From: Trifolium pratense
Taxonomy: Eukaryota; Streptophyta; Magnoliopsida; Fabales; Fabaceae
Direction: 5' to 3'
Assembly: GCF_020283565.1 (NCBI RefSeq)
Contig: NC_060060.1
Location: 27,528,001-27,592,000, forward strand
Length of the DNA stretch: 64,000 bases
The translations under genes and the position numbers were made by a program. The notes under the pieces are model-generated. The model was given only the letters and a program-made list of their open reading frames with translations. It made no database searches and was not told where the DNA came from. Every line of letters begins with the position of its first letter. Position 1 is the first letter of the stretch. Below are positions 23,834-34,570 of the stretch, piece after piece.

Positions 23834-24808
23834 GGGGTTTTACTCTTTCTTTTTCCTTTACTTCTTCTGCAAAATCTTCTACTCCCGTCTCGATCCAGTT
23901 ACGCTCTCTTCTTCATTCTTCTGATAAAGGTTCTCAACGGTCTCCGTTTTAAGACGACTTTATCTCCTTGCTTCGAGGTCTTCATCCGTTTCATAAGGTA
24001 TTTCATTTCATACCTTTCTTCTTTTCGTTAATTAGGTCTGTTCTGAGTAGGAACCCTAATTTCTCTAATTAGGTTTAGAACAATGGTTATCTTGAGGGAG
24101 TTAGATGAGAATGAGGGGAGAGTTCCTATTTCTTCTCCTAGTTATCTCGAATGAGCGCAACAAGTTCGCGCCCACTATACTAGGGCTAACAGCGTTCTTA
24201 ATAGCCGGGGGTTTTATTCGGAATTGTGGGGTTTTGATGTTGGGAGTAGTAGTAGTGATAGTGATAGCAGTAGTGATAGTGGTAATGACAGTGATTGCGT
24301 CATAATCTCCCCTTCCTCTTTCACAGGAAAGCGGAAGAACCCCTGCCGAGATCTGGTCGTTGCTGACTACACTCCAGTCACCATGGAAGTTCCTTCGAAG
24401 TATACTAGTGTGGAAATGGTGAGGAGCTTTAGGAAAGCCGTCAAACTTTCTGACCCCCAACATGAAGATTCTATTATTACCGAGCCTGTCAGAGAAGATG
24501 AGTTCGTGTTTTCCAAGAATGACACCCCGCCCGATTATTTTTACCTTTATACTGGCGTGATTCAACCTCTCAACATCTGGTTGCCTTTCACTTCCTTTGA
24601 GGCGGAAATGTTGAGGGTTCTCAACGTCGCCCCCACCCAACTCCATCCTAATAGTTGGGCCTTTGTAAAAGCCTTTGAGGTGATGTGCTTAGGTTTTGAA
24701 CTGGCACCCTCAATTGGCGTCTTTTTCTCATTCTACCACATAAAAAACTTGAAACCTCAGACTTTGGTATCCCTTAGCAGTCAACCTAACTGTCGCCTTC
24801 TGAGTCTT

Positions 24809-25798
24809 TGAAATTCCGGCACGCAGTGGACACAATGCTACAGATGATGCTACAGCATGTGGTGTAGCATCACAAACGCTGAATAAAATAAAGTGATAAA
24901 TAGCAGAATAATAAATAACACAGATCGTTTGTTAACCCAGTTCAGTGCAACGTCACCTACTCTGGGGGATACCAATCCAGGAATGAATCCACTATAATAG
25001 CTCTAGTTCAAAGCCCTCGACCAACACCCGGTACTTGACTTATCGCCTAGACACTACCCGTGCAATCCTATCTAAGAACCTCTTAGATAATGAGACCCCG
25101 TCCCAAATTCCCTCTAACAACACGTACCATGTTGCTGTCAATAATAATAATCAAGATGGAGACACTCTCCTAGAAACTAAACCACACTCTTGCTTAAAAG
25201 CTTATGAGTGAATCACACACACTAACTCCGTGCTTAAAAGCTTAGGAGCAGCTTACAATAAACAACACAAACTCAGTCCTAAACTTGCATCAAAACGATA
25301 CAAGAAAGGCTCACAAAAGACACACACTCTAAACCTTAAAAACTCACACTTTGTAAAAAACACGGTTTAGAATACATGAGTTGTAAAGGCTTGAGGCTTC
25401 ACATATTTATAGTCTTCAATTGTCTTGATGTCCAAGTTAGGTCTTCAGACATGTACAGCTGTAGGAATTGCGGCCCAACCCTAAATTAATTTCAAAAATA
25501 TAATTTGTTTGTTTCATGTTGTACCAAACAAAAAAAAACGCCAAAAATATAATATAATTATATTTTTGTTTTAAATAACATTCCTTCAGCCGACTACAAT
25601 AAAACTTGCTGAGCAAGGCTCGTTTTGCCCAGACGCACGTGCTTGAATATATAATTGAAGCAAATCTTGACTCAGATTTGAAATAAAAATTCTGCACGAA
25701 AACAGAGCTTCAGTATGCTGTACTATAATGCTACAGCATCTCAGTCCAGCATCTGGCTGGTTGGCTTTTGCAAAATGTAGCCAATCAAAACACCAACA
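24809..25798 (-). repeat. SIRE-like element, 3' LTR
   Basis: 990 bp, TGAAATTCCGGC...CACCAACA on the + strand. Near the left end it has a hairpin built on GATGCTAC and GTAGCATC with CAGCATGTG between. The purine tract CCAAAGGGGGAGAT on the minus strand (about 25799-25812) abuts it. Confidence 0.93.
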
Positions 25799-26860
25799 AT
25801 CTCCCCCTTTGGCAAATTTTGGCTAAAACAACCTTAGGCCAGTGTATAGAGAGATACAGTCTAAACTTTCCTTCGAGTCAACATAAGCACACAACTAGGA
25901 AAGAAAGTAGAACGATGCTAAGCTATTTGAACTTTCCTTCGAGTCAACATACGCACACAACTAGGAAAGAAAGTAAGGAAATTCATCAGATGAAGAGAAA
26001 GGAATTCATCAGATGAAAAGATAGCTAGCACGTAAGCATCAGAGGCATGCAACAGCGGAATATAACACATCTTAGCCTCAAAGTACAGATAGAGAGAAAT
26101 AAACTCTCACATAGTGGATTCAAGATAAGAGAAATAAACTCCTTAAAATTTAAAGTACCACCACATAGAATAGGAAAAATAAATTCCTATATTGGCACTT
26201 CAGACATGCATAACATATGTAGTAGAAAAATAAATTCTACATACTCCCCCTCAACATATGCATAAACTTCACTCCCCCTCAAAACTTGCATAAACTTCAC
26301 TCCCCCTCAAAACTTGCATATCACATAGAACAGACATGCTATACTATAGCATTATGCATCATATCATGCACAACAGATATTACTCCCCCTTTTTAGCCAT
26401 AAATTATGACAAATAAAGTCAGTATCACATAGTAGGAGCAAAAAAAAACACACTTCCACAGAGTTATCAGAGCATATAGAATCACAGAGTGCAGAGAGAA
26501 TCAGAGCATAGGAACTTATAAAGTGCATATTACAGACCATGAGGGCATAGAAAACCTGGAGTATTGGAGCCAAAAGATATGGATTGTGCATGTTACAATC
26601 TAGAGAGCATCAGGGCGTAGCCCACAAAATTAAAATCCGAAAGGATATGCAAATAAAGCATAAGCAGGGCACATAGAAGGACTTGCGTCAGAGTCCTCCT
26701 CCTCTACCTTAGTATCACCACCTGCATTATCATCAGGAACACCAGGATTGACATTGGAAAATACCTTGAGGTCAACAATCATTTGCTTCCTAGGCAAAAC
26801 ATCAGTTGACTGATTGACAGATGATGCAGCACAGTCTGCAGCATGTGTACCCTCAAACAG
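25799..26860 (-). repeat. SIRE-like element, 3' non-coding region with direct repeats
   Basis: Two repeat sets are seen: AACTTTCCTTCGAGTCAACA plus the following 25 bases at about 25863 and 25928 (period about 64), and CATAAACTTCACTCCCCCTC units at about 26260-26315. The latter put several GAGGGGGAGT purine tracts on the minus strand. No coding frame is supported here. Confidence 0.7.
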
Positions 26861-27631
26861 TCATGCAGAACAGTAATGTTGGTCTTCCTCAAACTCTGAA
26901 TCACTAGAGGAAATAGTCTTCCTCCTCAAAAGCTTCTTCTTTGGCTCAGAGGGCCTAGTAATCTTACTCCAGTGTCTTTTAAGACCATAGATTTTCTTTT
27001 CCTTGGCAGTCTTGACAGGAACATTAGAAACAGCTATACCTTTACCAGCATTGCTCCTTAACCTCCTAGTACTAGAAGCAGGAGTCCTCTCAGTAAGGTT
27101 GAGATTGTCCACATAAATAACATTTGAATCTTTCTCAGCAGATTCATCAACATTCAAAGGAACAAACATAGTTTTACCACTATCATCAACATAAGGGATC
27201 ACATAGATATCATGAACAAAAACATTATCAGTAGTAGTTGCTTCAGAACCCTTTTCTTTGTTAGAAACAATAACATTATCTGGAAACTCGAGCATAACAA
27301 TGTTATCCAAATTTTCCCGTGCTGCAGATGTTGTAGCATCATGTGCAACATCTTTCTCAGGAACACTCTTCTTGACATGTTCCAACACAGAGTCAATATC
27401 ATCACCAATAGTAACATCTTCTTCTTTTCCATCTCCTTCCTTAGAATTTGTTAAATACAGCAGGGGAGAACACCACATAACTTCTACTAACAAATACTTT
27501 CTCTCCACAAGAAACATCCTTATCATCAACAAACACACAATTCTTACCAAATCTTCAGATGTTTCAACATTACCCATAACAGCGTGCATTACTAAATAAA
27601 TTGAAGAGAAAACTGCACGCCACACTTGCAA
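26861..27631 (-). pseudogene. Env-like ORF remnant of the SIRE-like element
   Basis: A 256-codon frame directly downstream of the gag-pol remnant, in the position of the second ORF of SIRE/Maximus elements. It has a hydrophobic start (AVFSSIYLVMHAVMG), an acidic middle, then a basic segment (STRRLRSNAGKG, YGLKRHWSKI, KKKLLRRKTISSSDSEFEED) like the N-terminal part of the SIRE env-like ORF. The longer C-terminal part is missing, so this is a truncated copy; the assignment rests on position and the basic Ser/Asp pattern. Confidence 0.5.
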
Positions 27632-27637
27632 TAATTG

Positions 27638-30004
27638 CTATAACTCTTCAGATAGGCAAACACCAAGTTTGCCTCGTAATTTTTCAAATTGAACTGCATA
27701 TAGAGCCTTAGTAAAATTATCAGCAAATTTTTCTTTAGTAGCAATATTCTCAAGAGTCACAATGCCTTCTTCAACTATCTCAGGAGCATCATCATGTGGG
27801 AGAGATGTTGTAGCAGCATCTGCAGCATCTAGCACAATTCCTTCTAGTGTATCATTTATTACCACATTTATTGATTTCATCATAGATTTGGTTATCAAGC
27901 AGGTTGACACATTAGCTTCTTCTTGAGGAACCCACAAATAACAATTGTCCTTTGATCTAACACCTTTCATTAACAAGTCACCCTTGTCATTTGTAACTAA
28001 ACATTCAGACTTAGTGAATTTTACCTTCATGCCTTGATCACATAATTGACTGATGCTGATCAGATTAGCAGTCAATCCTTTTACTAATAAAACATTATCA
28101 AGTTTAGGCAAGCTATTGTTGCTTAGCTTTCATATACCCACAATCTCTCCTTTTGCTCCATCACCAAAGGTTGCAAAGGTAGTCGGGTAGGATTTCAAGT
28201 CAACTAGAAATTTGCTAATGCCAGTCATATGTCTAGAACAACCACTATCAAAATACCAGTTTTCTCTTGATGATGCTCTAAATGATGTGTGAGCAATTAA
28301 GCTAGCTACCTTATTCTCGGGTAGAATTACATCACTAGTCTTCATATCCATACTTTTAGGTTTCCATTCTTTCCGAGTTGGAATAGTCATAGGAGGTGGT
28401 TTAGGTTGAGAGTTTATGTCAGGATACCCATATAGTTTGTAACAGAAAGGTCTTATGTGCCCTTTTCTTCCACAGTGATGACATATCCAAGAGCGTCGTT
28501 TACCCTTATACCTGGTTCCATGATGCTGCTTAGGATGCTGCAGCGTCTTTCTAAGCATCCTTGTACTTTGTGTTTCTTTTGGATGTGTATACATGAGATC
28601 GGGATTATAGCCTCTGTGCTTGTTGACATTTTCATAGCTAAGCCCAATATGTTTAGGCTTTCGAACATTTTTCTCTAAAATTTCTTCTAGTTGACCATCA
28701 GCTTTATGAAGTTTATCAAGGTGATCATCATCTTTATACAACATATCAGAGAATTTTCTTAAACGCCAAATGTCAGCATTTAATTTTTCTATGACTTCCT
28801 TAGCTTCATCAAGATCAGAGGTTAAATAATTTACCTTCTTCTGGAGCTCATCCATCTTTGACATATTTTCAATTTTCTCTGCCTTCATTTGATTGATGGT
28901 TACCTTTTGTTTCTCGATAACTCTGCATATTTCTTCACTCTTGAAATAGAGTTCTCTGTAGGAATCAGCAAGTTCTTCGTAGGTTACCTCTCCATCACAA
29001 GAATCATTATCACAGTCATACTTTCCTGTAAAGGCCATCACCCATTTTGCTGTATCGTCATCACATTCTCTTTTAGAATTTTTATCAGAATAAGTGGGTG
29101 ACATTCCCTCTTTTTTAATTTTTAAAAACGTAGGACACTCATCTTTGACATGACCATAACCCTCACAATCATGACATTGAACTCCTTTGCCTTTGTTTGG
29201 TCTTGAATTTCTGTCCATCATTTTCAAGACTTTGTTGAATTCCCTACCAAGACGCACAATTGCATCTAAAATACTTTCATCAGTCTCCATGTCACTCTGC
29301 ACTTCTTCATCATCAGCATTGGAGACAAAAGCAATGTTCTTGTTCTTCTTTTTAGTTCTTTCATTTGTAGCCACTTCGTATGTTTGCAATGATCCAACCA
29401 GCTCATCCAACTTCATCTCAGAGATATCTTTGGCTTCTTCTATTGCAGTAACTTTGATATCAAATTTCTTAGGAAGAGACCTAAGCATTTTTCTTACTAA
29501 TTTCTCTTCAGATATCTTTTCTCCCAAGGCATCAAATTGATTATCATAGTCAAGTATAGTCATGTGAAACTCCTGAATGGTTTCATAATCCCTCATTCTA
29601 AGATTTTCAAACTGAGTAGTGAGAATTTGTAATCTAGACATTTTTACCTTAGAGGTACCTTCATGAACAGTTTCGAGAATCTTCCAAGCTTCTTTTGCAG
29701 AGACACATTTTTTTATGAGTCTAAAGATGTGTTTGTCCACCCCATTGTATAATGCATACAATGCTCTTGAGTTTGCTAGAGCAAGCGCATCTTCTTCTTT
29801 AGACCATTCCTCCACAGGTTTCAATTCAAGTGTTGACTTTCCTTCTTTGTCTACAATCACAGGGGGGTCCCATCCTTTCAGAACAGCTTTCCAAGTTTTG
29901 CTATCCATGGATTTCAAGAAAGCCATCATTCGTGATTTCCAATAATCATAATTGGAACCATCTAGAAGAGGTGGTCTGGTGACAAATCCTCCTTCCTTGT
30001 CCAT
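27638..30004 (-). pseudogene. SIRE-like Gag-protease with deleted pol
   Basis: The ATG at 30004 opens a 624-codon frame that ends at a TGA (28130-28132); the same frame then continues to 27638, so a single nonsense codon separates the two stretches. Domains: gag (GSNYDYWKSRMMAFL, then AWKILETVHEGTSKV), a first zinc knuckle CHDCEGYGHVKDEC, a coiled coil, a second knuckle CHHCGRKGHIRPFC, and a protease active site WYFDSGCSRHMTG. After the stop come the integrase N-terminal lead-in (LVKGLTANLISISQLCDQG, CYLWVPQ), a short linker (MKSINVVINDT) and the C-terminal tail of RNase H (ATKEKFADNFTKAL, LRGKLGVC). The zinc-binding and catalytic parts of integrase, all of RT and the RNase H active site are gone. 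Confidence 0.88.
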
Positions 30005-30049
30005 ATTGCCAGAAAGTATCTTCCCTGGAGCTCACCCAAAATAGAGCAG

Positions 30050-30069
30050 GGTGCCTGCTCTGATGCCAA
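30050..30069 (-). other. Primer binding site, initiator-Met type
   Basis: Just inside the 5' LTR the minus strand reads TTGGCATCAGAGCAGG. This resembles the copia-type tRNA-iMet site TGGTATCAGAGC with one mismatch. Only about 66 bases separate the LTR from the gag ATG. Confidence 0.7.
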
Positions 30070-30070
30070 T

Positions 30071-31060
30071 TGAAATTCCGGCACGCAGTGGACACAATGC
30101 TACAGATGATGCTACAGCATGTGGTGTAGCATCACAAACGCTGAATAAAATAAAGTGATAAATAGCAGAATAATAAATAACACAGATCGTTTGTTAACCC
30201 AGTTCAGTGCAACGTCACCTACTCTGGGGGATACCAATCCAGGAATGAATCCACTATAATAGCTCTAGTTCAAAGCCCTCGACCAACACCCGGTACTTGA
30301 CTTATCGCCTAGACACTACCCGTGCAATCCTATCTAAGAACCTCTTAGATAATGAGACCCCGTCCCAAATTCCCTCTAACAACACGTACCATGTTGCTGT
30401 CAATAATAATAATCAAGATGGAGACACTCTCCTAGAAACTAAACCACACTCTTGCTTAAAAGCTTATGAGTGAATCACACACACTAACTCCGTGCTTAAA
30501 AGCTTAGGAGCAGCTTACAATAAACAACACAAACTCAGTCCTAAACTTGCATCAAAACGATACAAGAAAGGCTCACAAAAGACACACACTCTAAACCTTA
30601 AAAACTCACACTTTGTAAAAAACACGGTTTAGAATACATGAGTTGTAAAGGCTTGAGGCTTCACATATTTATAGTCTTCAATTGTCTTGATGTCCAAGTT
30701 AGGTCTTCAGACATGTACAGCTGTAGGAATTGCGGCCCAACCCTAAATTAATTTCAAAAATATAATTTGTTTGTTTCATGTTGTACCAAACAAAAAAAAA
30801 CGCCAAAAATATAATATAATTATATTTTTGTTTTAAATAACATTCCTTCAGCCGACTTCAATAAAACTTGCTGAGCAAGGCTCGTTTTGCCCAGACGCAC
30901 GTGCTTGAATATATAATTGAAGCAAATCTTGACTCAGATTTGAAATAAAAATTCTGCACGAAAACAGAGCTTCAGTATGCTGTACTATAATGCTACAGCA
31001 TCTCAGTCCAGCATCTGGCTGGTTGGCTTTTGCAAAATGTAGCCAATCAAAACACCAACA
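30071..31060 (-). repeat. SIRE-like element, 5' LTR
   Basis: 990 bp, equal in length to the other LTR and differing at one base that I saw. It is followed by the second TSD copy, GTCTT, and then by resumed Tat opposite-strand coding sequence. Confidence 0.93.
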
Positions 31061-31521
31061 GTCTTTATGCCTCAAACTTCAAGAACTTTAAGAATTCTTT
31101 CTTTCGAGTTCGCGGTGGCGATCAGCTCCCGGATCTGATGTATGATGAAGTAGAAGATCCTCTATTTCCCTTCTACTGGACCGATAACCCTAGGCTTATC
31201 AAGGGAGCCGTCTTTGAGGCCTTGAGTGATTTTGAACAAGATACTGTCAACTTTCTTGATTCCTACGCTCTCCTGGATACCGCTGACATTCTTAGGTGTG
31301 AGGGTAATAATAAAGCCCTGACAGAGTATTTACGTAAGTAATGAATTTAGTATTTTTCTACTTTTGTTCAGTGTTGATCTCGCCTTATTGCTAACTTGTG
31401 TTGTTTTTTTTTTTTTTGTCTCTTTTATTTTTGCAGAGAGAATGAGGACTATCTCGAATGAGGAGAGACTGCCATTCTTGGCTAAGGCTCGCCAGCAAAA
31501 AGCCAATCCTGCTGTCGCCGT

Positions 31522-32446
31522 TAGAGCTGTCAAAACGGGCGGCCCGGCCAATTTCGGGCCGGCCCGGTCGGGCTTCGGGCTTCGTCGGGCCGGGCTAAAA
31601 AGCCCGGATAAAAAACGGGCTACCAAAATTAGTGCCCGAGCCCGGCCCGGTACGGGTAGTCGGGCTTTTCGGGCGGCCCGGTTTATCTCTTTTTTTTTTT
31701 CTTTTTTTTTACTTTTAGTGCTCAAACTCAACTATATAAATAGCATTAATAATTCTCGCGCGTCCTATTTTTTACTCATCCGCTATAAATATTATATAAT
31801 TCACGCGCGCCGTATTTTTATTCATCCCCTATCTACGAGTTTCTCGCGCGCCCTATTTTTACTCATCAACTACCTACGAGTTTCTCGCGCCCTATTTTTA
31901 CGCATCCGCTACTTACGAGTTTCTCGCGCGTCATATTTTTACTCTTCCGCTACCTAGAACTTTCTCGCGCGCCCTATTTTTACTCATTCGCTACTACGAG
32001 TTTCTCGCGCGCCCTATTTTTATTCATCCACTATGAGTTCCTCGCGCGCCCTATTTTTACTCATCCACTACCTACGAGTTTCTCGCGCCCTATTTTTACG
32101 CATCCGCTACTTACGAGTTTCTCGCGCGTCATATTTTTACTCATCCGCTACCTACGACTTAAGTAGCGGACGGTATTTTATAATTTATATTACAAACTAA
32201 TTTCAAATCATCCGAAACAAATTATTTTTATTTATATTTTATTTTATTTTATTTTTAATTTTAATTTTTTCGGGCTTGCGGGCCGCCCGCAGCCCATTCG
32301 GGCTAGCCCATATTTTAATCGGGCTTTGTCGGGCCGGGCTAAAAAGCCCGGAAATAATCCGGGCTAGGATTTTCAAGGCCCGAGCCCGGGAAAAAATCGG
32401 GCTTGGTGGGCCGGCCCATTCGGGCTAGCCCATTTTGACAGCTCTA
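31522..32446. mobile_element. Non-autonomous hAT-type transposon inside the opposite-strand exon
   Basis: 925 bp with terminal inverted repeats TAGAGCTGTCAAAAC and TTTTGACAGCTCTA. It is flanked by the perfect 8-bp TSD GTCGCCGT (31514-31521 and 32447-32454), as expected for hAT. Both ends are rich in CGGGC/GCCCG subterminal motifs. The middle is a minisatellite. It encodes no transposase. Confidence 0.9.
31755..32160. repeat. Minisatellite inside the hAT element
   Basis: About ten imperfect copies of a unit of about 36-42 bp built from CTCGCGCGCCCTATTTTTAC, TCATCCGCTACCTACGAGTT. Copies differ by small indels and substitutions. Confidence 0.8.
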
Positions 32447-33845
32447 GTCGCCGTGACTGACCCACTGAAACAGCTGCAAGTGGAGGAGGCTGTTACTAAA
32501 GAGGGGCGGAGCAAAAAGAAGCATGATGGGCGGATCCGTATCGAGATCCCGGGGAAAGCAGATTCTGGAGCAGTGGGAACCGAGGGTGTTGAACCTCCTC
32601 CTAAAAAACAAAAGGTCGAGAGGGCTACTCAAAAGGCTGGGGGCGTTGATAAAGGTAAAGGCGCATCTTCCAGTTCTTCTCAGCCTTCTTCTCACAACGC
32701 TGAAGCCGCTGCCCCCCTTTCTTGGAGCTCTTTCGATCCTCTTGAGTTTATTGAGAGAGGAGTGACCATGGTGGGTGACATGACTCGCTTCACCAACACT
32801 TCGACCGAAGACCTGAGGAAGAGAGCCCTGGAGTATGAAGTCAAGGGTACCCTTCTTAACTATTTGTTGACGAACCGCCAGGAGCAAGAGGTTCTAGAGG
32901 CGAGGCGAAAGGTGAAGATGGTTGATGACAATCTCGCTGATATTGAGAAGAAGTACTCTGAAACTAAGGCAAAGCTGGAGGATGACATCAAAAAGCTGAA
33001 GGAAGAAAGGGAGGGCGAGGCAGAAAGACTAAAGAAAGAGTATGAGGAGAAGCTATCTAAAGTTAAAGAAAGCTATGCCGCTTCTGAGACCAAGCTCAAG
33101 GAGAATGCTGCTGCCCAGGATGAGAAACTTTCTAAGCTCTCCAAGGAGAAGGATGAGGCGGTACTGTCTGTTAGGACCTTGGCTGATGAGAAGGCTAGGT
33201 TGGAGAACGACATCAATGAGCTTCAACTCTGTGCAGCCAACCAATATGATGAAGGCTTCGCCTTTGCGATCGAGCAGGTTAAGTTGCTCTTTCCTGATTT
33301 GGATGATGAGCGCCTAGGCGAGGCCGATGCAATGAAGCAGATAGTTGATGGAAAGCTCGTCCCTTATGTTCCTCCTGAATGAACGCCTTCTTTCCTTTTA
33401 TTGTAATGAACTTGTTCTTGCCCTTCTGTGGCTTCTTGTAACTACTTTGTATGCCCTTTCGTGGCTTTGAACAACTTGCCCTTTATTGGGTCTTTATTTA
33501 ATGTCTTTATTTGCCTGATTTCTTTTTTTTTTTATATAATTTTGCGGATCATTTTGATAGTATGCTATTAGATGACGCCTTCTATCCTTCTTGCTTTGGA
33601 AACTTTTATCCTTACACCTGTGATGTCTTTGACATTTTAACATAATTATGAGTCGTTCGAGAATAAGTTTATACCTGTTGTCTTTTGGCGATTGTAGCTG
33701 GTATGGCAATATGTCGCCTTGTTTCGCTGCATGACGAGCGGTTTGGTTGTGTCCTTCTTGCCTTTAGAATCTTATGACTTGACGTTATGGTGAATCGTCC
33801 TTTTTTGACTTTGTGTGGTGCTAATAATCCTGCCTTCTACGCTGT

Positions 33846-34295
33846 ATATTTTCTGTTTTTGACGCCCCCTACGGGTGATGCCAGGGCCTTTCAACCTTGT
33901 TTTATTTTCTGTTTTTGACGCCCCCTACGGGTGACGCCAGGGCCTTTCAACCTTGTTTTATTTTCTGTTTTTGACGCCCCCTACGGGTGACGCCAGGGCC
34001 TTTCAACCTTGTTTTATTTTCTGTTTTTGACGCCCCCTACGGGTGACACCAGGGCCTTTCAACCTTGTTTTATTTTCTGTTTTTGACGCCCCCTACGGGT
34101 GACGCCAGGGCCTTTCAACCTTGTTTTATTTTCTGTTTTTGACGCCCCCTACGGGGTGACGCCAGGGCCTTTCAACCTTGTTTTATTTTCTGTTTTTGAC
34201 GCCCCCTACGGGTGACGCCAGGGCCTTTCAACCTTGTTTTATTTTCTGTTTTTGACGCCCCCTACGGGTGACGCCAGGGCCTTTCAACCTTGATT
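33846..34295. repeat. 56-bp tandem repeat, eight copies, in the Tat 3' region
   Basis: GACGCCCCCTACGGGTGACG recurs at 33861, 33917, 33973, 34029, 34085, 34141, 34198 and 34254, a strict 56-bp period with one extra G in the sixth copy. It sits between the 3' ends of the minus-strand pol (34571) and the opposite-strand gene (33382). Tandem repeats in the 3' untranslated part of Tat/Ogre elements are known and can seed satellites. Confidence 0.95.
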
Positions 34296-34570
34296 TAATT
34301 TCTTTTTTATTCAAAGTTCATAACTTAATCAGGTTGACCTTGATTGACGTAAATATTTTGACTGTGTAAGAAAACATGTGTAATAAAATAAAAACTACTA
34401 AGATTTTGAAATTCAATGAGCCTCGATAAAAACCCTAGTTTGCACAAGGGAAAAGAGTGTCTCACTGTTTTTTATTTATTAATGGAAAATGGTTCTTATA
34501 CATCATTAAAAATAGTGCTGAAAAGGAATGAATTTACTTATTCTTCCACCAGTGGCGTGATGCTCCGTAA

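Larger units (their letters stand above)
24809..31060 (-). mobile_element. SIRE/Maximus-like Ty1/copia deletion derivative
   Basis: A 6252-bp element with two 990-bp LTRs flanked by the TSD GTCTT (24804-24808 and 31061-31065). It lies on the minus strand: 5' LTR at right, iMet-type primer site, gag with two zinc knuckles, protease, a stump of integrase fused to the RNase H tail, then an env-like ORF remnant and the 3' LTR at left. The integrase core, RT and most of RNase H are deleted. I saw one LTR difference (CCGACTACAAT against CCGACTTCAAT), so the insertion is recent and was probably mobilised in trans. Confidence 0.93.
24083..33382 (+). pseudogene. Spliced opposite-strand gene of the Tat element (putative gypsy-type transposon protein), interrupted
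   Basis: Coding blocks are 24083-24808, 31066-31333, 31437-31521 and 32455-33382. The first gap is the SIRE-like insertion plus its TSD, the second an intron (TTAC|GTAAGT to TTTGCAG|AGAG), the third the hAT insertion plus its TSD. The blocks total 2007 bases, exactly 669 codons, with the frame kept throughout except for one TGA at 24152-24154 (codon 24). The N-terminus has a Ser/Asp run. The middle has LHPNSWAFVKAFEVMC and SIGVFFSFYHIKNL, then YASNFKNFKNSFFRVRGGDQ and FPFYWT, like the Pfam family of putative plant gypsy-type transposon proteins (PF04195). The C-terminal third is a long coiled coil (about 32880-33230) ending in IVDGKLVPYVPPE. The role in the element is unknown. Both insertions and the stop make this copy non-functional. 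Confidence 0.8.

Noticed and set aside
24105..24305. 66-codon hydrophobic frame (VVVVIVIAVVIVV)
   Set aside because: An out-of-frame reading of the Ser/Asp-coding run of the spliced opposite-strand gene.
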